Positions 44,489 to 53,972 of a stretch of 64,000 nucleotides of DNA are shown piece by piece. Position 1 is the stretch's first letter. Every line of letters begins with the position of its first letter. Origin of the DNA: Pedobacter westerhofensis (GTDB lineage: Bacteria > Bacteroidota > Bacteroidia > Sphingobacteriales > Sphingobacteriaceae); assembly GCF_900182595.1 (NCBI RefSeq), contig NZ_FXTN01000017.1, positions 32,306-96,305 of the forward strand, in the 5' to 3' direction. Position numbers and translations under genes: made by a program. The notes below the pieces were generated by a model, which was not told where the DNA came from, searched no databases, and saw only the letters and a list, made by a program, of their open reading frames with translations.

Positions 44489-45130
44489 ATGATTATGAGC
44501 GATAAAAATTACTATAGCCAGTTTGGTCAGGACCAGTATATTTTAGAAACTTTCTTCTCCTCGCAGATGAGTGGTACTTATGTCGACATAGGTGCATATG
44601 ACGGGGTACTGATCAGCAACACTTATGCCTTTGCCAAAAGAGGTTGGACGGGCTACTGCATTGAACCTTTGGAGGATATCTATCAGCAGTTGGTAAAGAA
44701 CAGACCTGAATCTGTTTGTATTAATGCTATTATCAGTGACTCAACCGGAGAAAGTGAATTCCTGTCAATCAGCGATGGTCCACGCATGCTTAGTGGCGAG
44801 ATGAGTAAATATCATCCTGACCACCTAAAAAGAATTGATACTGAACTCATCCGTGACGGAGGTACCAAGGAGTTAATTAGAATTAAGTCTTACAGATTTG
44901 AGGATGTGATCAGACATCATATTGTAGACCTGCTTTCAGTTGATGTAGAAGGCGGAGAACTTGATATTTTAAAATCTATCGATTACGACAAGTATTATAT
45001 CAAAATCATCACTGTGGAGAATAATTATGGCGACCCCGAGATCGCTGAATTTATGAAATCAGTTGGGTTCGACTATGTGGCCAACAGAGGTGATCAGATA
45101 TTTAAGAATAGGCGCTTTCTGGATTATTAA
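44489..45130 (+). CDS. FkbM family methyltransferase
   Basis: A 213-residue SAM-dependent methyltransferase. SQFGQDQYILETFF is the usual entry of this group, GTYVDIGAYDGVLISNTYAF is the SAM-binding glycine loop (about residues 33-52), and LLSVDVEGGELDILKSIDY is the characteristic FkbM C-terminal block. These enzymes methylate sugar hydroxyls in glycan and natural-product pathways. The first codons (ATGATTATGAGCGATAAA) closely resemble those of the small-protein gene at 51992. It opens the glycan/small-protein region. Confidence 0.9.
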   Translation: MIMSDKNYYSQFGQDQYILETFFSSQMSGTYVDIGAYDGVLISNTYAFAKRGWTGYCIEPLEDIYQQLVKNRPESVCINAIISDSTGESEFLSISDGPRMLSGEMSKYHPDHLKRIDTELIRDGGTKELIRIKSYRFEDVIRHHIVDLLSVDVEGGELDILKSIDYDKYYIKIITVENNYGDPEIAEFMKSVGFDYVANRGDQIFKNRRFLDY

Positions 45131-45274
45131 CTGTTTGGAATTAATTCTCAATAAAAATGAATTTGATAACAATAATGATGAGATGACTTCTTCTATCGAT
45201 GGAACAAGATGATCTAATAAACTATTAATCACCTGGTTTCAACCTAAGATGTAATTTGAATCAACACAAGATAT

Positions 45275-45305
45275 TAAGCGATCTATAATCTAAATAGATC
45301 GCTTA
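45275..45305 (-). terminator. hairpin downstream of small two-Cys gene A
   Basis: Perfect 11-bp arms (TAAGCGATCTA at 45275-45285 and TAGATCGCTTA at 45295-45305), loop 9 nt, start 24 bases after the stop of the minus-strand small gene. The arm carries AAGCGATC, also found (one arm variant AAGCAATC) in the hairpin after the gene at 51992. The T-run is weak. Confidence 0.6.
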
Positions 45306-45328
45306 CTTTGGTTTTATACTAAAAAAAG

Positions 45329-45631
45329 TTAGACGCTTTTCTTATATAGGTAGTATTTAGATCCAAATTGTGGAAACGCATTGACACTATTTACATTCGC
45401 CTGTGAAATATAAATCTGTATATTCTGTGATAGTGGAGACTTAGGATTAATATTGAACTGTGGAGAGCCAGCGTAACATGCGTTTATCGCACAAAGCCTT
45501 TGTGTTCCCACACATTCAAATCGGGGTATTCCCGGAAAATCCGGACTATGTGGAGGGATTTTCACCCAACTACCTGCGTTATATTCGTCGCCGAGAAAGT
45601 TACCAACGTAAGCGTACCATGCTCTTTTCAT
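45329..45631 (-). CDS. small two-Cys protein, copy A (new paralogous family)
   Basis: A 100-residue protein, no signal peptide. It starts MKRAWYAYVGNF, has FECVGTQRLCAINACYAGSP in the middle and ends FGSKYYLYKKSV. The C-V-G-x(4)-L-C-A-I core, the N-terminal RxWYAY and the terminal YYLYK occur in related form at 51992, 61433 and 62668. It is closest to the 61433 copy. Family not recognised. A hairpin follows the stop. It sits alone between the FkbM gene and Hsp20. Confidence 0.75.
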   Translation of the reverse strand: MKRAWYAYVGNFLGDEYNAGSWVKIPPHSPDFPGIPRFECVGTQRLCAINACYAGSPQFNINPKSPLSQNIQIYISQANVNSVNAFPQFGSKYYLYKKSV

Positions 45632-45909
45632 AATTGAGGAAGCTTTTGTAAATTAAAAAGCTACAAAAATTTAAAATAATCCTACTTTCTACTGGGTGTT
45701 CGGAATTCCCAACCGTTTAATTCATCATAAAACAAATTCAAATTCCTAGAAATTTATAACTTGATTTCATCAAATGGTAGTTCAAATTTAGTAAAACTTG
45801 TTACCTTACCATAACGCTCATGACCCATAATAAATGGCAGCCAGCGGCAATGAGATTTTCAACATCACCTTATCTCAAGCATCATGAGTTGCGACACCAT
45901 GTATGTCCC

Positions 45910-45948
45910 TAAAAATAAAGTTGTCTCACCGTATCGATGAGACAACTT
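45910..45948 (-). terminator. rho-independent terminator of the Hsp20 gene
   Basis: Arms AAGTTGTCTCA (45918-45928) and TGAGACAACTT (45938-45948) are perfect over 11 bp with a 9-nt loop, and TATTTTTA follows on the minus strand. The 45632-45985 gap holds nothing else definable. Confidence 0.85.
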
Positions 45949-45985
45949 GTATTAATTTGAAAGGCTTGATTTCTAAAATAAAAGA

Positions 45986-46426
45986 TTACCTAATTTCAAT
46001 CTGACGGGCAATTGTTTTTGCCTCTTCTTTTTTCTGCACTGCAATTTTTAAAATTCCGTCAGTGTATTCAGCGTCTATATTGGAATCGTCAGCAGTTTCA
46101 GGTAAAGCGAATGATCTCACAAATGAGGAATAGCTGAACTCTCTTTTGTTATACTGTTTATGATCCTGATTGTTTTCTGACTTCTGCTCTACTGATATGG
46201 TCAGTAAATTTTTATCAAGCTGAATTTTAAAGTTTTCTTTATTTAAACCTGGCGCTGCCAGCTCAATAGCATAGGCATTTTCATTTTCGCTGATATTAAC
46301 GGCAGGCACACGTGCTATCATACGGTCAGAAAACGGGGAATCGCTTAAAAACGATTCAAACAGATCATTAAACATTGGTGCCAGGGTGTGGCCATTTTTT
46401 GGACTGTTAAATTTAATCAGTGACAT
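45986..46426 (-). CDS. Hsp20/alpha-crystallin family small heat shock protein
   Basis: Starting at the ATG at 46426, preceded by a strong AAGGAGGATT ribosome-binding site, it encodes 146 residues; the longer in-frame start would add 31 unlikely residues. The N-terminal arm (MSLIKFNSPKNGHTLAPMFN) is followed by the alpha-crystallin domain with AYAIELAAPGLNKENFKIQL and the hydrophobic anchor ending AIQ-type tail (here TIARQIEIR). It holds unfolding proteins in the cytoplasm without ATP. It is unrelated to the glycan genes around it. Confidence 0.93.
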   Translation of the reverse strand: MSLIKFNSPKNGHTLAPMFNDLFESFLSDSPFSDRMIARVPAVNISENENAYAIELAAPGLNKENFKIQLDKNLLTISVEQKSENNQDHKQYNKREFSYSSFVRSFALPETADDSNIDAEYTDGILKIAVQKKEEAKTIARQIEIR

Positions 46427-46625
46427 ATTAAATCCTCCTTTTAAGTTGAATAATAAATTAATGATAAACCTTTCAAATCTGGGAAGACAATCACAAGTAA
46501 AATGCCAAACTGATACCACTCGGCAAGTACGCCACTCACTGATATTTTTTCAGATTAAGAATGAAAGTTTGACAGAAACAACTGCCCAAAATGACAGGAA
46601 TACAGCTTCTTCCGTCAAGATACAT

Positions 46626-48596
46626 TTAGTTAGCAAGTGTTAAAATTGCAGTGTATCCGCCTCCGGCAGCCATATCTAAGGAAAGCACTTCACCAGAATT
46701 TACATTGCTAACTGTAATCCGGTAATCAGCCGCATGTTTGTCTACATTTATACCATCCTTTAAGATTTCAATCTTGTATTTTCCCTTATCCAGAAAATCT
46801 AAAGGAACTTGAAACGTTCTTGCAGTCCAGTCGGTCATCCCACCTAAATACCATGATTTTCCTTTCTTGCGGGCAACCACCACATATTCTCCAATCTTGC
46901 CCTCTAATGCGATTGTCTTGTCCCAAACCGTTGGGAAACGTGAAATGTACCGGGTATAAATCGGCTCAGCTCTGTAGTTCGAAGGATTATCGCAAAGCAT
47001 CTGCAGTGGACTGTCATAAACCACATACATGGCAGCCTGATGTGCCCTTGTGCCCCGGCTCATTGGAGAATGAAAGTTAATATGAAATTCATCCTTATTG
47101 GAATTCAACATGGCACCAGGCGTAAAATCCATGGGCCCGGCTACCATTCTGGTAAAAGGCAAAGTTGTATTGTGAACCGGCGTAACAGAGGCCTCCCATT
47201 TATTTTGTTCCATACCTTTCACCCCCTCATAATTAACAACATTTGGATATTGACGGTTCAACCCAACGGGTTTATACGCACCATGGAGATCTAATAACAA
47301 TTTATGTCTGGCTGTGGCCTCTGCTACCCTCTTGTAAAAGTTGACCATGTATTGATCAGCACGGGCCATAAAATCTACCTTAACACCCTTAATGCCCCAT
47401 TTGACATACTGGTCCAGAATGCCCTCCATATTCTGATCGAGAGGTTTCCAAAGGGCCCACAGAATCACACCAACCTTTTTTCTGGTGGCATATCTAACCA
47501 ATTCTTGCAGATCCAGCTGGGGGTTTGGTTCCATCAGATCAGTGGTTGTACGTGACCAGCCTTCGTCCAATATGATATATTCCAAACCATAGTCTGAGGC
47601 AAAATCAATATAATATTTGTACGTATCCGTATTGATACCCGACTTAAAGTTCACGCCATAAATATTGTTGTCATTCCACCAGTCCCATGCTACCTTCCCT
47701 GGTTTGATCCAGGCAGTTTCCTTCAAAACATTGGGCTTGGCTAACTTGTATACCAGTTCACTTTCCAGAAGCTCTTTATCAGATGAACCGATTACAATTG
47801 CTCTCCAGGGAAATGTTCTGTTGCCCATCGTTTTCGCATGATAGTCTGCCTTTTCTACAACCTCCTCGTTTCTATCCGAATTGTCTTTGATTTTCGATTT
47901 CAGGATAACTTTTGGAAACTTTCCTTTGAGAATGTTATTGCCAGTTCCAAAAAGAAAAAGATTGGGATAATCCTCAAGATCAGACTCTGTAACTACCATT
48001 TTCACACCTGTTGGACTGGAAATATATAAAGGGAGATATCCGTAGGTTTTGGAAGAAATATCTTTGAGGTTCAAGGGTTGGAATTCGGCTTCATAATGAG
48101 ACTGCAGTTCAGGATTGTCTTCTTTAGGCAGATAAACCTGGCAGTCATTACTGAAATTAAATGTGACCTCTTCATCTTTAATGTCGATAAATTGCTTTCC
48201 AAAAGCAGTTACAAAACGGTAAGCAACTCCATCATTATAAGCACGAAACTCTAAAGAGTAATTTCCCTTCATCATCATGATGATCTCGTTGTATACTTCA
48301 GGAATATACTTATTACGCACCGGCACGATAGCTGTTATTATACGGTCTATCTTTTTCATCTCCGTTTTTAATACTTCAGGCGAAGCACCCAGCTTTTGAC
48401 CATTGCCCAATGACATAGACATGGGGCTATTTGCAATCAAAGATTGATTATTCCTGAAAACAGACCAGGATATTTTCTTGTCGACCGAGATTTTGATCAT
48501 GTTTTTTTTATTGGGCGACATGATAATATAATCTTTTGCAGATGTATTGAAATACATGATTAAAGACAACGCCATTAACTTCACAAGTTTGTTCAT
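46626..48596 (-). CDS. secreted GH97 family alpha-glycosidase
   Basis: A 656-residue enzyme from the start at 48596 with signal peptide (MNKLVKLMALSLIMYFNTSA). The N-terminal beta-super-sandwich (ISVDKKISWSVFRNNQSLIA) precedes a TIM barrel with ILDEGWSRTTTDL, GVILWALWKP and GIKGVKVDFMARADQYMVNF, whose Asp is the likely nucleophile of the alpha-galactosidase-type GH97 subgroup. The exact sugar is not proven. It is one of four glycosidases in the region and is not coupled to a SusC/D pair. Confidence 0.88.
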   Translation of the reverse strand: MNKLVKLMALSLIMYFNTSAKDYIIMSPNKKNMIKISVDKKISWSVFRNNQSLIANSPMSMSLGNGQKLGASPEVLKTEMKKIDRIITAIVPVRNKYIPEVYNEIIMMMKGNYSLEFRAYNDGVAYRFVTAFGKQFIDIKDEEVTFNFSNDCQVYLPKEDNPELQSHYEAEFQPLNLKDISSKTYGYLPLYISSPTGVKMVVTESDLEDYPNLFLFGTGNNILKGKFPKVILKSKIKDNSDRNEEVVEKADYHAKTMGNRTFPWRAIVIGSSDKELLESELVYKLAKPNVLKETAWIKPGKVAWDWWNDNNIYGVNFKSGINTDTYKYYIDFASDYGLEYIILDEGWSRTTTDLMEPNPQLDLQELVRYATRKKVGVILWALWKPLDQNMEGILDQYVKWGIKGVKVDFMARADQYMVNFYKRVAEATARHKLLLDLHGAYKPVGLNRQYPNVVNYEGVKGMEQNKWEASVTPVHNTTLPFTRMVAGPMDFTPGAMLNSNKDEFHINFHSPMSRGTRAHQAAMYVVYDSPLQMLCDNPSNYRAEPIYTRYISRFPTVWDKTIALEGKIGEYVVVARKKGKSWYLGGMTDWTARTFQVPLDFLDKGKYKIEILKDGINVDKHAADYRITVSNVNSGEVLSLDMAAGGGYTAILTLAN

Positions 48597-48692
48597 AAAA
48601 ATACATTTGGTTATATATTCAAAGATAACTTGCATCGTTCATTATGACGAGACTGAAGGAATTTTTTCTAAACAGTAAAGATCAGGCAGTTT

Positions 48693-49403
48693 TCAACCTC
48701 TAAGTCTTGTAGCCCATATTGGGAAATCCTGACCATCCCTGTTGAAATCTTTAAAATAGGTTTCATCCGGAATATTATTTGCGCCCCACTGTTTACGGAT
48801 TACACTGAAAATGCTCTGATCATGGCGGGGTGCTACATAATTCTCATTTTGCGGCAACGTTGTATCGTCGGTAAATAACGAAGGATAATCCCTTGCGGTC
48901 TCATACCATATGTCACTAATGTTCATCGTATGCTGACACTTTCTGAAAAGAAGCACAGTGGCCATCAGTTGATTTGTATCGGTAATGTTTGTCTGGCATT
49001 CAAAATGCTGAAAAATTTCCTGCTTTGTAAATTCGTATTCCTTGTGTGGCAATTCGAAATCCACAGTGCCTGTATCTGAGTCATTCAGCATATCAAGATA
49101 TTCATTAAACCTTTGTTTTCCACCTGGATTAATCAGGCATCCAACATCACAGTACATCAGAATATCATTTACATTGATACTATCCAGGACCTGTTTAATA
49201 AAGAAAGGTTTCCAGAGCCAGTACCCTCTCCCCTTCGGTAATTGAATTACGGAAGATACTTTTGCAGCAAAGACCGGACTAATGTCTTCTGGTACAGATA
49301 TTTTTACACTATCAAAAAATCCAGACATCACAGCGGTTTGCGTGAAGAATGCTTTTTGCCGGGAATAATTCTCATCACCGAAACTGATTAAATATTTACT
49401 CAT
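48693..49403 (-). CDS. glycosyltransferase-like protein
   Basis: From the ATG at 49403 (MSKYLISFGDENYSRQ) it encodes 236 residues; the in-frame TTG at 49412 is less likely. It contains GRGYWLWKPFFIKQVLDSIN and a DxG/DxD-like ILMYCDVGCLINPGGK, typical of a cytoplasmic glycosyltransferase group near GT32/capsular-sugar enzymes. C-terminal DQSIFSVIRKQWG is also a recurrent feature of such proteins. Acceptor and donor are unknown. It lies between two secreted glycosidases. Confidence 0.72.
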   Translation of the reverse strand: MSKYLISFGDENYSRQKAFFTQTAVMSGFFDSVKISVPEDISPVFAAKVSSVIQLPKGRGYWLWKPFFIKQVLDSINVNDILMYCDVGCLINPGGKQRFNEYLDMLNDSDTGTVDFELPHKEYEFTKQEIFQHFECQTNITDTNQLMATVLLFRKCQHTMNISDIWYETARDYPSLFTDDTTLPQNENYVAPRHDQSIFSVIRKQWGANNIPDETYFKDFNRDGQDFPIWATRLRG

Positions 49404-49518
49404 GCAGATCAATTTGTGTGTTGTAATTCATAAGCTTTTGCAAGCTTATCCTTTCCTACAATTTACAAAGAAATCTGTCCGGCATTTCGGCAGATTTGAT
49501 TATGTAACGGTTGTCCCT

Positions 49519-51720
49519 TTACTCAATCACCAGCCAGGTATAACCTTTAGCTGGAATATCCACGGTATAATACACATTGCCGGTGACATCAATAGGATAC
49601 GACCTGCCTGGACGCTCTTTATCTCTTATCACCGCAGTTCTTTTCAAATCCGTGTAATATAAAGGCAGTTTAATACTTCGTGTAATCGCCGCTGAGGTTG
49701 GATTATATAACATGGCCAAGCCCCGATGAGCACCATTGGTACTGACGTGAAGGATGCCATCCCAATCCCTCCCATCAGGTCGGCGCAAATGAATAACATC
49801 AGCATTGAGTATATCCCGATAAGTCTTATACCATCGAATAACTTTTGAAACTACCGCTTTAGTTGCCTCCGTATCGTATAATCTTGGGCCACGGTAGCAA
49901 GCTTGTATTCCTGCACCATAATATTGCATCATCAATTGTTCATAGACATCAAGATGGTCGGAAAGCGGTTCAATAGTTGCCGCCGCTCCCCCTCCCTGAT
50001 ATTCTGTTAAGGGAACAAATCCCCAGCTCATGGATGGCGTCTTTTCCCATGTTCCATCATAAATATTTTGACGGTTTAAGATAACCTGCTGTTCGCGGGG
50101 CAGCGAAAAATTCCGCTCTCTGTACCCAAGTGCTATTTTGTTTGACCCATCCAGGAAATACCAGTCGGGCACATTCGTGTAAATACTTCTTTCACTGCAC
50201 CACCGATAAAACGCTTTCTGTAATTCCATTTGAGCCCATTGTGAATCTTCTAATCCAGTATGTCCCGGATGCTTTTTGGATGCACACACATCACCTGCAT
50301 ATGGACCGTCATTCTCGAAAATATCGAATCCTGTCCTGGTCATAAATTCCTTTAAGTGATCCAGATATTGAAGCCCCCAATTACTTGCCAGACATGGCGC
50401 ATGTCCAAATAATGCATGAACGTCAGCCTTTCCCGTTTTAGGATCAATCACATCCTCATCGTCATTGATTTTCCTGCTGGAAAACAAAGAATACCCACCG
50501 AAAAGAATCCCTTTCTTGTGCGCGTATTCAGCTAGTTCTTTGTAAGTTCTGATATTTTCATCAGAGACATCTTCCATATTGATCCCGCTGCCGAAACTTA
50601 ATATAATACCCTCATATCCGGTGGTTGCGCACTGGTCGACAGCATCTCTCACTTTCCTGGGATCCGTGGAAATCAAATGCATGAAGATCGGGTTTTGGGT
50701 AGTCCATGGCGCAATTGCGCGATACATTCTTCGCTTGGACAGACCGTTACGCTCCCTATCATATCCATCCATCAGCAATTCATTTGTTCTGATTGATTTA
50801 AAAACATTGCCTGGCTTTACCACCACCGCAGGCCCAAATGGCGGATAAACTTCCAGCACACAGGGCGTCAGTAATGAATAACTTACCTGAGAGGTGAAAG
50901 CAGAATCAGTTTTCCAATGAGTGGTCTGATCGGAGAGTTGTGCTGTCATCGAGTTGTTGAAAGCGTAATTGCTTTCAATGTATAATCCATGCGGTTTTTT
51001 AAATTGCACAGTCGTACCCGCCACTGCAGATTCTTCTTCAGGAACAGCCAGTATTTCATTAATCACGGCGTTGACCTCAAATGGCATTGTTCCGCTATTT
51101 TCTATTGTTAGCCATTTACATATTAGGGGAATATTGTCGTATAGTTCATAATTGACCTTCACTGTTATTCCTTTCAGGTCTGCTTTGGCAGACTCGAAAA
51201 TCAATGTTAACATTTTGCCTTTCGCCTGGTGCTTATTTGACGCCCAAAGCTGTGTTGAAGGTTTCCATTTGACATAGGAATCGAGGGCATTAATTATGTA
51301 AGATTTAAACTGAAAATCATCCTTATTACTAACAAGGTGGTCCAGCCATTCAGGCTTTAGGTATGCTCTTTCTTTCTGCCCGTCCAGGCCGCCGATCTTG
51401 TAATTTTTCCCATTGATGGTTATTTTGGCCTCTGGTGATACCGCACGTACCAGCTGTTCACCGTTTCGCTTATTTTGAAAGTCAATACAAGCGAGATTTG
51501 GCTTTATACGAAATGACCTTCTAAGAAGACCATTGTCTAAAATGATGTCTTTACTATTTTTACTTCTATATACCTCAGCGACGTATTTGCCGTTGTCAAG
51601 TAGCCAGTCCTCAGGCATATTTGCTTGTTCATCCCTCCATATGGGTAAGGATGAAATCGCGGTTTGTGCAAAGGCTATTTGTGCAATGCACATCAATAGA
51701 ATTGTCAGTATTTTCTTCAT
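49519..51720 (-). CDS. secreted clan GH-D-like glycoside hydrolase (alpha-galactosidase-like)
   Basis: A 733-residue protein with signal peptide (MKKILTILLMCIAQIAFAQ). An N-terminal beta-sandwich (KDIILDNGLLRRSFRI) leads to a TIM barrel with TGYEGIILSFGSGINMEDVS, GILFGGYSLFSSRKI and GFDIFENDGPYAGDVCASKK. The Asp in ENDGPY is a plausible nucleophile as in clan GH-D. A C-terminal beta domain follows (GLAMLYNPTSAAI). GH36 is the nearest guess, without certainty. It is transcribed alone, upstream of the glycosyltransferase. Confidence 0.62.
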   Translation of the reverse strand: MKKILTILLMCIAQIAFAQTAISSLPIWRDEQANMPEDWLLDNGKYVAEVYRSKNSKDIILDNGLLRRSFRIKPNLACIDFQNKRNGEQLVRAVSPEAKITINGKNYKIGGLDGQKERAYLKPEWLDHLVSNKDDFQFKSYIINALDSYVKWKPSTQLWASNKHQAKGKMLTLIFESAKADLKGITVKVNYELYDNIPLICKWLTIENSGTMPFEVNAVINEILAVPEEESAVAGTTVQFKKPHGLYIESNYAFNNSMTAQLSDQTTHWKTDSAFTSQVSYSLLTPCVLEVYPPFGPAVVVKPGNVFKSIRTNELLMDGYDRERNGLSKRRMYRAIAPWTTQNPIFMHLISTDPRKVRDAVDQCATTGYEGIILSFGSGINMEDVSDENIRTYKELAEYAHKKGILFGGYSLFSSRKINDDEDVIDPKTGKADVHALFGHAPCLASNWGLQYLDHLKEFMTRTGFDIFENDGPYAGDVCASKKHPGHTGLEDSQWAQMELQKAFYRWCSERSIYTNVPDWYFLDGSNKIALGYRERNFSLPREQQVILNRQNIYDGTWEKTPSMSWGFVPLTEYQGGGAAATIEPLSDHLDVYEQLMMQYYGAGIQACYRGPRLYDTEATKAVVSKVIRWYKTYRDILNADVIHLRRPDGRDWDGILHVSTNGAHRGLAMLYNPTSAAITRSIKLPLYYTDLKRTAVIRDKERPGRSYPIDVTGNVYYTVDIPAKGYTWLVIE

Positions 51721-51991
51721 TTTTATATTTGGCTGGCCGAATATATACAGAGATTATTTAAAATAAAAGCCATTATATTGACAACCCCCAATCAACTGAA
51801 TTAAAATGTTTTAGCAAAACATTATAGTTTAATCAGCTACCTGGCAATTTGATGAGTTCTTATATTTAGAGCCAGATGTCCTGTTTGACCCATCATGTTT
51901 TTTATACTTTTAAATTTAAAAAGGGGGAAGCTGAAAACCCTGGCTAGAGTAGGCGAATACCTAAATTTTTAGAGTTTTTAGTAAAAACCAA

Positions 51992-52255
51992 ATGATTATG
52001 GGTGATAAACATAAACACAAACAATGGTATGTCTACATTTATGGGAATCCATTAAGCCCAGAAAGTTATCAGTTAGTAAATGTAACACCAAGGTGCGTTA
52101 CTGGAAAAAATATATGTGCCATCTATGCTGATGGATACGAAGATCAGCCCTTTGAATTTTCTCACAAACTGATAATGCACATTGCAAACGCAATCGCTAC
52201 CGGGGTACCGCAACCAACTGGCACAGATCCCAAGATAGTAGTATTAAAAAATTAG
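51992..52255 (+). CDS. small two-Cys protein, copy B (new paralogous family)
   Basis: An 87-residue protein starting MIMGDKHKHKQWYVYIYGNP, with NVTPRCVTGKNICAIYADGY in the core and ending PKIVVLKN. It shares the W-Y-x-Y motif and C-x-x-G-x3-C-A-I-Y-A core with the copies at 45329, 61433 and 62668, closest to the last. The start context ATGATTATGGGTGATAAA resembles that of the FkbM gene. No signal peptide. It is followed by a hairpin similar to the one after copy A. Function unknown. Confidence 0.75.
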   Translation: MIMGDKHKHKQWYVYIYGNPLSPESYQLVNVTPRCVTGKNICAIYADGYEDQPFEFSHKLIMHIANAIATGVPQPTGTDPKIVVLKN

Positions 52256-52262
52256 ATTATAT

Positions 52263-52302
52263 AATAAGCAATCCAGCTAAAAGATTAGATGGATCGCTTA
52301 TT
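52263..52302 (+). terminator. hairpin downstream of small two-Cys gene B
   Basis: Arms AATAAGCAATCCA (52263-52275) and TGGATCGCTTATT (52290-52302) pair with one mismatch, 8 bases after the stop. The right arm carries GATCGCTTA, like the hairpin after copy A. Confidence 0.65.
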
Positions 52303-52345
52303 ATACTTTATGTAGTCATTGCTTTATTTTCAGGGACAGATATGG

Positions 52346-53203
52346 TTAGCAAAGTATAAGGTCTTTTAGTTGCTTATAAAGGTTATAATTCTCCATGTAA
52401 ATTCTCTTATTAACCATAGAATATGGTGCCGGTTTTGTAATTATCGCTTTGATATCCTCGATTATCGTTGTACTTTGAGGATCAATGCGGCTAAAAAATC
52501 TATTATCATATATCTGATCGACATTTGGTGCCCCATGATAAATTGGAATAGTATTGCATAAAACGCAATCTATAAACTTTTCCGTTACATAATTTTTTTC
52601 TTCTGAATTTTCAATAGCAATTGAATATTCATAAGGCAATAATCCAGTGAACTTATAATCAATGAATCCTTTGTACCTTGGATCTTTGATGTTCAACCTC
52701 CAACCATAGATATCAATATCCAGATCTGAATCTAAAATCCTATGGAGCAGATTGGTACGTTTCTGATAGATACCCAAAGGCTTGTTTAGATATGAGACTA
52801 CCATTGATAACTTTTTGACCTTCTTCGTCGAGGCGGCGTAGTGAAAAAAGGTTTTGTCTACCCTATCATGGAAGAACATATATGACGGAGATTCTATCAC
52901 CTGCCCTCCCAACTTAATTCCGTAGGAACGCTCAAATAATTCAGCATCATGGACTATAAGATAATCACTATCTCGTAAAAATCTATTATTTTCATTTGCT
53001 TTGCTCCATGAGGGTTCCTGGATAATCGTTATGATTCTGGCAGATGGGCGAATTATTTCATCCGTCCTGTTAAAAACTACAGCATATTCATAATCCTCAT
53101 TTAATTTGAAACTTAGCTCGTCATCCCAAACACTGTAGTTCGCTAAGAACCTCTTTAACAGCTCTTCTGATGTAGCATAATTAGAAAAAAACCTGACATT
53201 CAT
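52346..53203 (-). CDS. GT10 fucosyltransferase-like protein, copy 1
   Basis: A 285-residue protein. SIAIENSEEKNYVTEKFIDC followed by VLCNTIPIYHGAPNVDQIYD is the GT10 signature of alpha-1,3/4-fucosyltransferases (YKF-type acceptor side, then ENSxxxDYxTEK, then PIYxGAP). The N-terminal half (MNVRFFSNYATSEELLKRFL) binds the acceptor. It would transfer fucose from GDP-fucose in the cytoplasm. It is divergent from the GT2 gene at 53329 and paralogous to the gene at 53973. Confidence 0.88.
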   Translation of the reverse strand: MNVRFFSNYATSEELLKRFLANYSVWDDELSFKLNEDYEYAVVFNRTDEIIRPSARIITIIQEPSWSKANENNRFLRDSDYLIVHDAELFERSYGIKLGGQVIESPSYMFFHDRVDKTFFHYAASTKKVKKLSMVVSYLNKPLGIYQKRTNLLHRILDSDLDIDIYGWRLNIKDPRYKGFIDYKFTGLLPYEYSIAIENSEEKNYVTEKFIDCVLCNTIPIYHGAPNVDQIYDNRFFSRIDPQSTTIIEDIKAIITKPAPYSMVNKRIYMENYNLYKQLKDLILC

Positions 53204-53328
53204 ATATGATATAAATTGATAATTTCTAAGTTAAGCATTGCGGATTTATGCTGAAATGACCTTGCATGTTTTGCGACTTATGACCCTCGCTAAGACAACC
53301 AAAGCTTTCTAAATTGCCTAAAAAAACT

Positions 53329-53967
53329 ATGAAATCACCATTCGTATCCTGCATCATGCCTACCGCGAACAGGGAGAAATATATTCCTTTTGCTATCAGG
53401 TATTTTTTAGAGCAGAACTATTCACATTCAGAATTAATTATCGTCGACGACGGAAAAACAGCAGTCTCCAGTTTGATTCCTGACCATGAAAGCATCCGTT
53501 ACTTTTACACAGAGCCTCTTGGCACCATAGGCCTAAAAAGAAACTACGCCATTAACCTGGCAAAAGGAGATATTATTTTGCATTGGGACGATGATGACTG
53601 GCATGCTATGGACTGGATCAGCCGTTCAGTTAACTTTTTGATTGACAATGACGCCGACATCACTGGCATTAAACATGTACATTACTTTTCTCCTATCATG
53701 AATACATTCTGGCAGGGGGATGCAAACAATCGGAATAATCCAAATTCACGTGTTTGGCTAAATGGGGCAACCCTCGCCTACTGGAAATCGTACTGGAAAA
53801 AACATCCCTTTAAAGATCTCCAAAAAGGTGAAGATGATGATTTTATACAACACGATGGAGCCAGGGTATATGCCCACGATTACATCAATGGATTTATTGC
53901 CATTTTGCATCAGCATAATACAACTGTTAAACCATTTGAAAATCTAAAGCATAAAAAAAATATCTAG
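53329..53967 (+). CDS. short GT2 family glycosyltransferase, copy a
   Basis: From the ATG at 53329 (MKSPFVSCIMPTANREKYIP) the protein has 212 residues; an in-frame TTG at 53314 is less likely. The GT-A fold shows SELIIVDDGKTA and the metal-binding HWDDDDWHAMDWI, then NPNSRVWLNGATLAYWKSYW. It is much shorter than most GT2 enzymes and lacks membrane segments, so it is a soluble cytoplasmic transferase. It is highly similar to the gene at 55715. Stop and GT10 copy 2 are 5 bases apart, convergent. Confidence 0.85.
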   Translation: MKSPFVSCIMPTANREKYIPFAIRYFLEQNYSHSELIIVDDGKTAVSSLIPDHESIRYFYTEPLGTIGLKRNYAINLAKGDIILHWDDDDWHAMDWISRSVNFLIDNDADITGIKHVHYFSPIMNTFWQGDANNRNNPNSRVWLNGATLAYWKSYWKKHPFKDLQKGEDDDFIQHDGARVYAHDYINGFIAILHQHNTTVKPFENLKHKKNI

Positions 53968-53972
53968 CAATA

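Noticed and set aside
42909..51720. Polysaccharide utilisation locus
   Set aside because: The glycosidases have no adjacent SusC/SusD pair or sensor; the only SusC/SusD pair is at 35-40 kb with a peptidase and separated by an IS element.
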